From: an uncultured bacterium
GTDB taxonomy: Bacteria > Bacillota > Clostridia > Oscillospirales > Oscillospiraceae
Length of the DNA stretch: 64,000 nucleotides
Direction of reading: 5' to 3'
Assembly: GCA_947383145.1 (NCBI GenBank)
Contig: CANDCH010000002.1
Location: 1-64,000 of the forward strand
Below the pieces are notes generated by a model, which saw only the letters and a list, made by a program, of their open reading frames with translations, was not told where the DNA came from and searched no databases. A program made the translations under genes and the position numbers. Positions 58,111-64,000 of the stretch are shown here, one piece after another. How positions within the stretch are numbered: position 1 is the stretch's first letter; every line of letters begins with the position of its first letter.

Positions 58111-59712
58111 TCAGAATTTTGCCCCGCCGAACTCGGACAGGGTGATGGATTTGTTCCGCTCCGCCGTCCAGTTGATGGACCACTGGGAGGCGAAGAGCAG
58201 CAGCTGGTTCTGCCGGTAGTCCTCCACCAGCATGGCGTCCCCGGGGAGGGTGAGCTCCTCGGCCCGGAGAGGCTCGTCCCCATCGTGGTGGAGCCAGCGC
58301 AGGTACTCGTAGGGCAGGCCCTCGGCGTACAGGTCCACGCCGTACTCGTTCTTGAGCCGGTACTCCAGCACATCAAATTGCAGCGTGCCGACGACCCCCA
58401 CGATGACCTCCTCCATGCCGGAGTAGGGGGTCTTGAAAATCTGGATGGCGCCCTCCTGGGCAATCTGCTCCATGCCCTTCAAAAACTGCTTGCGTTTCAT
58501 GGTGTCCAGGGGCCGCACCCGGCGGAAATGCTCCGGGGCGAAGGTGGGGATGGGATCGAACCGAAACTTGTGCCCCGGCGCGCACAGGGTGTCCCCGATG
58601 GAGAAGATGCCCGGGTCGAACACGCCGATGATGTCTCCGGCGTAGGCCTCCTCGATGATCTCCCGCTCCGCCGCCATCAGCTGCTGGGGCCGGGACAGCT
58701 TCAGCTTTTTGCCCCCCTGGACGTGGTAAACCTCCTTGTCCGCGTCAAACCGGCCGGACACCACCCGCAGGAAGGCGATGCGGTCCCGGTGGGCCTTGTT
58801 CATGTTGGCCTGGATTTTGAACACGAAGGCGGAAAACCCGTCGTCGAAGGCGTCGATGAGCTCCTCTCCGGCGGCGCGGGGGAGGGGCGCGGTGGTCATG
58901 CGCAGAAAGTCCTCCAGGAAGGGCTCCACCCCGAAGTTGGTCAGCGCCGAGCCGAAAAACACCGGGGAGAGCCGCCCGTGGCGCACCCGGTCCATGTCGA
59001 ACTCACAGGAGGCCCCGTCCAGAAGCTCGATTTCCTCGTTGAGCCGGTCCCGGCTGTCCTGGCCGATGAGGCCCGCCAGCTCGGGATCGTCCAGGGACAC
59101 CTCGGCGGCGGTGGCCGCCTTGGACCCGCCGTTGGAGGTGAAATGGAGGATGCGGCGGCGCTCCCGGTCGTAGACCCCCTGGAAGGCCTTGCCGCAGCCG
59201 ATGGGCCAGTTGACGGCGTAGGTGTCGATGCCCAGCTCGTGCTCCAGCTCCTGGCACAGCTCGAAGGGGTCCCGGGCCTCCCGGTCCATCTTGTTGATGA
59301 AGGTAAAAATGGGGATGTCCCGCAGGCGGCACACCTTGAACAGCTTCCGGGTCTGGGCCTCCACGCCCTTGGCGGCGTCGATGACCATCACGGCGGAGTC
59401 CGCCGCCATGAGGGTGCGGTAGGTGTCCTCGGAGAAGTCCTGGTGGCCGGGGGTGTCCAGGATGTTGATGCAGAAGCCCTCGTACTGGAACTGCATCACG
59501 GAGGACGTCACCGAGATACCCCGCTGCTTCTCAATCTCCATCCAGTCGGAGGTGGCGGCCCGGGCGTTTTTCTTGCCCTTGACCACCCCCGCCTGGGCGA
59601 TGGCCCCGCCGTAGAGCAGGAACTTTTCGGTGAGGGTGGTTTTGCCCGCGTCCGGGTGGGAGATGATGGCAAAGGTTCTCCGCCGCTTGATTTCCGATTC
59701 ATATTGTGGCAT
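58111..59712 (-). CDS. prfC: Peptide chain release factor 3
   Basis: 533 residues from the ATG at 59712 with AGGAGG 8 nt ahead. RF3 is a GTPase that removes RF1/RF2 from the ribosome after peptide release. P-loop SHPDAGKTT, switch region DTPGHQDF, and NKMD are intact, and the family-specific C-terminal domains are present. The leader contains an AUG-UAA mini-ORF. TTTCCT-N17-TATACT promoter at 59833-59805. Confidence 0.95.
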   Translation of the reverse strand: MPQYESEIKRRRTFAIISHPDAGKTTLTEKFLLYGGAIAQAGVVKGKKNARAATSDWMEIEKQRGISVTSSVMQFQYEGFCINILDTPGHQDFSEDTYRTLMAADSAVMVIDAAKGVEAQTRKLFKVCRLRDIPIFTFINKMDREARDPFELCQELEHELGIDTYAVNWPIGCGKAFQGVYDRERRRILHFTSNGGSKAATAAEVSLDDPELAGLIGQDSRDRLNEEIELLDGASCEFDMDRVRHGRLSPVFFGSALTNFGVEPFLEDFLRMTTAPLPRAAGEELIDAFDDGFSAFVFKIQANMNKAHRDRIAFLRVVSGRFDADKEVYHVQGGKKLKLSRPQQLMAAEREIIEEAYAGDIIGVFDPGIFSIGDTLCAPGHKFRFDPIPTFAPEHFRRVRPLDTMKRKQFLKGMEQIAQEGAIQIFKTPYSGMEEVIVGVVGTLQFDVLEYRLKNEYGVDLYAEGLPYEYLRWLHHDGDEPLRAEELTLPGDAMLVEDYRQNQLLLFASQWSINWTAERNKSITLSEFGGAKF

Positions 59713-59765
59713 AAAGGTTCCTCCTGATAAACAGTTTATTGAGCAATGCGGTCCTGCGCAGTTGT

Positions 59766-59785
59766 TTACATGGGAAGGACCTCCT
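59766..59785 (-). promoter_or_regulatory. AUG-UAA start-stop mini-ORF in the prfC leader
   Basis: On the minus strand AGGAGG (59785-59780) is followed after 8 nt by ATG (59771-59769) and directly by TAA (59768-59766). This minimal ORF lies 54 nt ahead of prfC, inside the transcript predicted to start near 59798. Confidence 0.75.
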
Positions 59786-59804
59786 AAAAACACATAACTT
59801 TGAC

Positions 59805-59833
59805 AGTATACCATAAGAGCCGAAAAAAGGAAA
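59805..59833 (-). promoter_or_regulatory. Probable promoter of prfC
   Basis: TTTCCT (59833-59828), 17 nt, TATACT (59810-59805). The -35 is weak. Confidence 0.5.
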
Positions 59834-59881
59834 GGGCTTTTTGCGCGGTTCTGTCCTCCTCGGAAATTACGCATTTTTTCC

Positions 59882-59910
59882 TTGACAATGCCGCCTCTCC
59901 GCGGTATAAT
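59882..59910 (+). promoter_or_regulatory. Promoter of rplJL
   Basis: TTGACA (59882-59887), 17 nt, TATAAT (59905-59910): full consensus. It faces the prfC promoter. Confidence 0.9.
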
Positions 59911-59916
59911 GCGTAA

Positions 59917-60060
59917 AGTGTTCAAAGACAGCGGGCGCGTCAGCGTAAGTCCCGCCGAGAATGCAGCCGATACGGTTTGTTTTGCGCTGTTTTCGTTGGA
60001 ACACGAAGGCGGCGGTTTTTTATGTAAAAAAATCACCTGCCGCAATAAAATTACCCGGAG
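59917..60060 (+). promoter_or_regulatory. Ribosomal protein L10 leader
   Basis: The leader carries the AAAGACAGCGGG start and the TCCCGCCGAG partner strand typical of the Firmicutes L10 leader, followed by a GC stem ending in GGCGGCGGTTTTTT (terminator-like, near 60010-60022). L10 (or L10-L12 complex) binding to this leader is known to repress the operon. Confidence 0.85.
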
Positions 60061-60073
60061 GTGAATTCAAACA

Positions 60074-60616
60074 ATGCCTAACGCAAAGGTTCTCAGTGAG
60101 AAGCAGGCCATCGTGGCCGCTCTGGTGGACAGCCTGAAGGCCGCAAGCTCCGGCGTCCTGGTGGACTACAAGGGCATCACCGTGGCGGAGGACACCGCCC
60201 TGCGCCATGAGCTGCGTGAGAATGGCGTGGAGTACGGCGTGGTGAAAAACACCCTGCTCCGCCGCGCCCTGGACGGCGTGAATCTGGGCGAACTGGACGA
60301 GGTGCTCAACGGCACCACTTCCATGGCCATCTCTAAGGAAGACCCCATCGCCCCCATGCGCATCGTCAACAAGTACGCCAAGCAGATGGGCGACCGCTTC
60401 AACATCAAGGCCGGCTTCATGGACGGCAAGGTGCTCCCCCTGGAGGACGTGTACGCCCTGGCCGAACTGCCCTCCAAGGATGTCCTGCTGGGTCAGGTCC
60501 TGGGCATGATGCTGGCCCCCATCACCAGTCTGGCCATCGTCATCAAGGCCATCGCCGAGAAGAACGGCGAACCCGCCGCCGAGGCTCCTGCCGAGGAGGC
60601 CCCCGCCGCCGAATAA
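60074..60616 (+). CDS. rplJ: 50S ribosomal protein L10
   Basis: 180 residues. N-terminal VLSEKQAIVAALVDSLKAAS and GVLVDYKGITVAEDTALRHEL form the L11/rRNA-binding part of the L12 stalk base; the C-terminal helix that carries L12 dimers ends in an Ala/Glu/Pro-rich tail. GGAGG site 9 nt before ATG. First gene of rplJL. Regulated by the leader. Confidence 0.97.
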   Translation: MPNAKVLSEKQAIVAALVDSLKAASSGVLVDYKGITVAEDTALRHELRENGVEYGVVKNTLLRRALDGVNLGELDEVLNGTTSMAISKEDPIAPMRIVNKYAKQMGDRFNIKAGFMDGKVLPLEDVYALAELPSKDVLLGQVLGMMLAPITSLAIVIKAIAEKNGEPAAEAPAEEAPAAE

Positions 60617-60661
60617 GCGGCACACATACTTTTATATTTGAACATTAGGAGGAATATCATC

Positions 60662-61036
60662 ATGGCTAGCGAGAAGATCACTGCTCTGATTGAAGAAGTC
60701 AAGGCCCTTACCGTCCTGGAGCTGAACGACCTGGTCAAGGCTCTGGAGGAGGAGTTCGGCGTTTCCGCCGCCGCCATGGCCGCTCCCGCCGCCGGTCCCG
60801 CCGCCGCCGCCGTGGAGGAGAAGACCGAGTTCGACGTGGTGCTGGCGGGCTTCGACGCCGCCGCCAAGATCAAGGTCATCAAGGTGGTCCGCGAGATCAC
60901 CGGCCTGGGTCTGGCCGAGGCCAAGGCCGCTGTGGAGGGCACTCCCAAGACCCTGAAGGAGGCCGTTTCCAAGGACGAGGCCGAGGAGCTGAAGAAGAAG
61001 ATCGAGGAGGCCGGCGGCAAGGTGGAGCTGAAGTAA
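60662..61036 (+). CDS. rplL: 50S ribosomal protein L7/L12
   Basis: 124 residues from MASEKI at 60662, with AGGAGG 9 nt upstream. N-terminal dimerisation helices ([22 protein letters not shown] split), Ala-rich hinge ([16 protein letters not shown]), and the C-terminal domain ([32 protein letters not shown]). The factor-binding stalk protein. Ends the operon. Confidence 0.97.
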   Translation: MASEKITALIEEVKALTVLELNDLVKALEEEFGVSAAAMAAPAAGPAAAAVEEKTEFDVVLAGFDAAAKIKVIKVVREITGLGLAEAKAAVEGTPKTLKEAVSKDEAEELKKKIEEAGGKVELK

Positions 61037-61045
61037 TCCGCCCCC

Positions 61046-62000
61046 GCTGTTGTTCTTGACATTCCAATCTTGAACACGTCAGCACCCCAATAATGACCCG
61101 AAAAGGGCTCAGGAATTCACCATTCCTGGGCTCTTTTTTTGTGCGCACCCCCAGGCAAGGCCCCCGCCATTCTCTCATTTTTTCTCCTTCGGGGGCATTG
61201 GAATAGTTAGAACTATAGCTGAAAAATCCCGAAAATCAAGACTTTCCCCAGTAAATTCTCCTCTCACTCTCTCCCATCCCCATGTTTTGCACTCCCCATG
61301 CCATCCCCAGAAAAATCTCACACAAAACCGGCGCGGGCGGCTGGAAATCCCGGCCTGTTTTTGCGAAAACAAGCACGATTTTTGCGAAATTATTGGGTGA
61401 TGCCATCGGATTGGACGTTTGCCCCCTGAAAGGGAAGAAATGAGGGGGTTGCGGGGGTGCGCCCGGGGAGGGAGCGGCCAAAATAACTCAGACATTGTGT
61501 GCGTTTTTCGTCGAACGCTGACAGCTGTTGTTCTTGACATTCCAATCTTGAACACATCAACACCCCAATAATGACCCAAAAAGGGCTCAGGAATTCACCA
61601 TTCCTGGGCTCTTTTTTTGTGCGCACCCCCAGGCAAAGCCCCCGCCACTCTTTCATTCTCTCCCCTTCGGGGCTTCGGAATCGTGAGCATTATAGCTGAA
61701 AAATCCAGAAAACCAGGACTTTCCCCAGTAAATTCTCCCCTTCCCCTCTCCCATCCCCATGCACTGCACTCCCCATGCCATCCCCCTATAAATCTCGAAC
61801 AAAACCGGCGCGGATAGCTGGGAATCCCGGCCTGTTCTTGAGAAAACAAGCACGATTTTTGCCAAATTACTGAGTGAGAAGGCTAAATTGGACGCTCCCC
61901 CCGAAGGGGAGGATGAGGGTGCAGCGGGAGGGGCGCCTGGGGAGGGAACAGAGGTCAAAATAATCCGGACACTGTGTGCGTTTTTCGCCGAACGCTGACA
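61046..62000. repeat. Tandem imperfect 478-bp repeat downstream of rplL
   Basis: Unit 1 (61046-61523) and unit 2 (61524-62000) are alike from GCTGTTGTTCTTGACATTCC at the start to CGAACGCTGACA at the end, with many substitutions and small indels. Each holds a TTGACA hexamer near its start, a 13-bp stem with a run of T (61104-61140 in unit 1), and AT-rich then GC-rich segments. Minus-strand ORFs inside differ between units and show no protein-like conservation. Unit 1's terminator serves rplJL. Confidence 0.85.
61104..61140 (+). terminator. Terminator of rplJL
   Basis: 13-bp stem (AGGGCTCAGGAAT/ATTCCTGGGCTCT, two G-T wobbles) followed by TTTTTTT. An equal copy ends unit 2's first part near 61584-61620. 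Confidence 0.9.
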
Positions 62001-62176
62001 TAGTATCTCGCTCTAATTCCAATTTTTCCGAGATTTTGCGGGCAATTATTCCGAGATTTTGACGCTAAATTTTCCAGTTGCTGTCAAATTTTACCGCAAA
62101 ATCTCCGCCCATTCATTCCATTACATCAAAAAGGAGGTAGATATCGTCAAAGAAAGAGTGTAAAATTTTATGTTGG
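62001..62176. other. AT-rich junction region
   Basis: No gene seen. It contains two copies of TTCCGAGATTTTG and an isolated AAGGAGGT (about 62132) followed by a six-codon frame without a start codon, probably a decayed gene start. GC content drops from here to the right edge. Confidence 0.4.
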
Positions 62177-62336
62177 GGAAGGACTGATTAAATCGGCAAG
62201 AGCGGTTTGCGAGAGATTTTCCGCCACAGTAAGGCGCGATTTTGCAGGAATAATTGTGTTTATTTCAAGAAATCACAACGAAGCTGCGGCGGAAAAGATC
62301 CGCAAAGCGCCGCAGACGCATTTAATCAGTGCTTCC
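62177..62336. repeat. TIR-bounded repeat element, copy 2
   Basis: 160 bp with near-perfect terminal repeats: GGAAGGACTGATTAAAT (62177-62193) and ATTTAATCAGTGCTTCC (62320-62336). The 41-nt core (62244-62284) equals that of the element at 11732-11880 and is followed by a GCGGA-AAAGA-TCCGC hairpin. The TIR sequence itself differs from that of copy 1. No transposase. Confidence 0.75.
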
Positions 62337-62393
62337 TTAAGTCATCAATGCTCAAATTTGACACCGCAAAAGGTAAAAGGGAGTTTTTTGTTT

Positions 62394-62732
62394 TCAGTCT
62401 GTGCAATCCGGCAAATTGCGCTCTCCCCATTGTTTCATATAGCGGATCACGTCAATAAAGCTCATTCCCAATTCAGACAGCGTGTATTCCACCCTTGGCG
62501 GAATCTCCTTATAGTCGTGCCGGATCAAAAATCCATCGGCTTCTAACTCCCGAAGCTGTTTTGTCAGGGAGGATTCCGTAATCTCGCCAAGCTGGCGGCG
62601 CAAAGCGCCAAACCTGTGAATGTCGTTAAATGCGATATAGTAGAGGATTTCAAGTTTCCACTTACCGCCCAAGATTTTTTGGAGCGTTGACATAGTCTTG
62701 CAGCGTTGAATCGCTGTTTCTGTTTTCCTCAT
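62394..62732 (-). CDS. HxlR-family transcriptional regulator
   Basis: 112 residues from the ATG at 62732 with GGAGG 8-10 nt ahead. Winged helix with LGGKWKLEILYYIAFND, RFGALRRQLGEITESSLTKQLRELEADGFL and PPRVEYTLSELG, the HxlR signature. Such regulators sense redox-active or aldehyde compounds and often act on a divergent gene; here that is the radical SAM gene. Base composition is lower in GC than the core genes to the left. Confidence 0.92.
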   Translation of the reverse strand: MRKTETAIQRCKTMSTLQKILGGKWKLEILYYIAFNDIHRFGALRRQLGEITESSLTKQLRELEADGFLIRHDYKEIPPRVEYTLSELGMSFIDVIRYMKQWGERNLPDCTD

Positions 62733-62755
62733 GTTCCACAACCTCCTGTCAGCAT

Positions 62756-62784
62756 ATTATATCGCCCTGGCACTACAAAAGCAA
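62756..62784 (-). promoter_or_regulatory. Promoter of hxlR-type gene
   Basis: TTGCTT (62784-62779), 17 nt, TATAAT (62761-62756). Confidence 0.75.
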
Positions 62785-62795
62785 TGTACTGCAAA

Positions 62796-62810
62796 AAAGT
62801 ACCGTACTTT
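62796..62810. promoter_or_regulatory. Candidate HxlR operator
   Basis: AAAGTAC C GTACTTT is a perfect 7-bp inverted repeat between the two divergent promoters, with further GTAC steps at 62786-62790 and 62821-62824. HxlR proteins are known to use GTAC-type palindromes. Confidence 0.6.
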
Positions 62811-62860
62811 CATTTTCTCCGTACCGTGATATAATGGCAGAAAAACAAGGAGGTTCTGCT

Positions 62861-63796
62861 ATGCATTACACTGGAACGATATGGCGGCCACCCTATGAGG
62901 CTTCCTCGCTGCTGCTTGAGGTCACGGCTGGCTGCACCCACCACAAATGTAAATTCTGTACGCTCTATCATGACCTGCCATTCAAATTCAGAATGTCCCC
63001 CCTTGAGGATATAGAAAGTGACTTGCAGGAAGCGCAGCTTTGGAGTACAGACCCCATCTCCATGCTGACGGCCCGTTTGCAGGGGATACCCAGGCCGGAA
63101 CGTCTCCAGCGGGCTTTTTTGACCGGCGCAAACCCCTTTGTGTTGAAGCATGAACGGCTTATCGCTGTCGCCGGCCTGATCCGGCAATACATTCCCTCCA
63201 TCAAAACGATTGGATGTTTTGCCCGGATTACGGATGTTACGCTAAAATCGGACGAGGAATTGGCATCGCTCCATCAAGCCGGATATGACGGCCTGACCAT
63301 CGGAATCGAAACCGGCGATGATGAAGCCCTGCGATTTATGAATAAGGGGTATGCCGCCGCCGATATTGTGAAACAATGCCAGCGGTTGGACAAAGCCGGT
63401 ATTCATTACAGCTTCTTCTACTTGGTGAGCATTTCCGGCGCTGGCCGGGGTGAAATTGGCGCAAAGGCGACTGCCGCCATCTGCAATCAACTCCACCCGA
63501 CGCTCATTGGCGTCAATATGCTGACCATTTACCCGGACTCGGAACTTTATCAGGAAATCCAACGCGGCAACTGGAAAGAGGAAAGCGAGATTGAAAAGTA
63601 TAAGGAAATTCGCACTCTCCTCGAAAACCTGGAGATACCTGTCCAATTTGCCGCTTTAGGCGCATCCAATGCGTTCCAGTTTCAGGGGACTTTGCCGGAG
63701 GATAAAGACGCTCTCACTGCGGCGCTTGACAAAATCATTGAGACTGTGCGGGAAGATGACTTGCGTGAATATCGCAAGAATCTCCCCCATTTATAA
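62861..63796 (+). CDS. Radical SAM protein (B12-independent, HemN/elongator-like)
   Basis: 311 residues from the ATG at 62861, after AAGGAGG. The Fe-S site is split as CTHHKCKFC (C-x4-C-x2-C), and LTGANPFVL, IGIETGDDEALRFMNKGY and VNMLTIYPDSELYQEI are typical of Clostridia radical SAM proteins found beside HxlR regulators. The substrate is unknown. TATAAT at 62830-62835 with a poor -35, consistent with a regulated promoter. Strong stem-loop after the stop. Confidence 0.88.
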   Translation: MHYTGTIWRPPYEASSLLLEVTAGCTHHKCKFCTLYHDLPFKFRMSPLEDIESDLQEAQLWSTDPISMLTARLQGIPRPERLQRAFLTGANPFVLKHERLIAVAGLIRQYIPSIKTIGCFARITDVTLKSDEELASLHQAGYDGLTIGIETGDDEALRFMNKGYAAADIVKQCQRLDKAGIHYSFFYLVSISGAGRGEIGAKATAAICNQLHPTLIGVNMLTIYPDSELYQEIQRGNWKEESEIEKYKEIRTLLENLEIPVQFAALGASNAFQFQGTLPEDKDALTAALDKIIETVREDDLREYRKNLPHL

Positions 63797-63797
63797 A

Positions 63798-63840
63798 AAA
63801 GCAGGCCCCGCACAGGTGAAATTTGTGCGGGGCCTGCTTT
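63798..63840 (+). terminator. Terminator after the radical SAM gene
   Basis: 17-bp perfect stem (63798-63814 with 63824-63840); T residues on both flanks, so it may also end the convergent TnpV-like gene. Confidence 0.92.
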
Positions 63841-63877
63841 ATGCTAAAATCAGTTCTTCCATAATGATTTCTTTCGA

Positions 63878-64000
63878 TCAGTTGCGGATGCTGTTCATCT
63901 TTCTGACCCATTCCATTTGACTTTCTTCTTTAAGCAGCTCAGTGATACCCTCTTGGTTTGCCATCTGCTCAATCAGTCGTAAAAGCATCTCTTGGGCCTG
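63878..64000 (-). CDS. TnpV-like transposon protein, 3' part only
   Basis: The last 40 residues of a gene cut by the window edge. The sequence ends QEGITELLKEESQMEWVRKM then NSIRN, much like the C-terminus of TnpV proteins carried by Tn4451-type and other integrative elements of Clostridia. The known role of TnpV is unclear. It supports a mobile origin for the AT-richer right end. Confidence 0.65.
   Translation of the reverse strand, partial: QAQEMLLRLIEQMANQEGITELLKEESQMEWVRKMNSIRN

Noticed and set aside
61175-61958. Several minus-strand ORFs in the 478-bp repeat
   Set aside because: They differ in frame and content between the two units, lack ribosome sites and show no domain pattern.

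Overview
The window is GC-rich DNA from a Gram-positive member of the Clostridia, most like the Oscillospiraceae (Flavonifractor, Pseudoflavonifractor, Lawsonibacter or Oscillibacter-type gut bacteria). This is inferred from TTGACA-N17-TATAAT promoters, AGGAGG ribosome binding sites, a T-box leader on thrS, a Firmicutes-type L10 leader on rplJ, PBSX-type phage genes, and the gene content (dacF, walJ, ftsEX, CsbB/YfhO-like pair). No rRNA or tRNA gene was found inside the window, but two tandem strong minus-strand promoters at the left edge point out of it, as at an rRNA or other stable-RNA operon.

Layout. 1-6.5 kb: metA, an FAD dehydrogenase, a VOC protein, a membrane HTH regulator, a FliB homologue and mtnA, all plus strand. 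6.5-11.7 kb: flavodiiron protein, T-box-controlled thrS, a CNNM/CorC-type membrane protein and a small secreted protein. 11.7-18.6 kb: a TIR-bounded repeat, a YfhO + GT2 glycosylation pair, rubredoxin, dacF, a block of palindromic repeats, and murC. 18.7-22.4 kb: a PadR regulator with a DUF1700/DUF4097 protein, mreB, and a promoter-driven, highly foldable non-coding region (about 300 nt). 22.5-36.2 kb: a single-direction PBSX-like head-tail cluster (small and large terminase, capsid, portal, protease, connectors, contractile sheath and tube, baseplate) with no integrase, repressor, replication, lysis or tail-fibre genes, and with only a 185-residue protein where a tape measure should be. 36.3-40 kb: a broken gene, rlmH, walJ-like hydrolase, murA. 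40-47.3 kb: a sensory block (orphan solute-binding lipoprotein, MCP, 7TM hybrid histidine kinase, two receiver proteins, CheX-like protein). 47.3-58 kb: cytidylate-kinase-like protein, phosphopantetheinyl transferase, aldehyde dehydrogenase, ychF, ftsE-ftsX-EnvC-like-CtpA-like cell-wall set, DegV, an unknown protein and a flavodoxin-fold reductase. 58-61 kb: prfC with an AUG-UAA mini-ORF in its leader, and rplJ-rplL with L10 leader. 61-64 kb: a 478-bp tandem repeat, a second TIR-bounded repeat, then AT-richer DNA with an HxlR regulator, a radical SAM protein and the end of a TnpV-like gene, which looks acquired.

The most unusual features are: (i) a dispersed repeat, present at six loci, that always sits just behind a stop codon in one orientation and folds into a hairpin whose stem sequence changes with compensation between copies; (ii) the head-tail cluster, which has the gene set of a defective phage or gene-transfer-agent-like particle, including an intact terminase and a clear A7 programmed -1 frameshift in the tail assembly chaperone; (iii) the structured RNA upstream of mreB; (iv) the start-stop mini-ORF in front of the release factor 3 gene.
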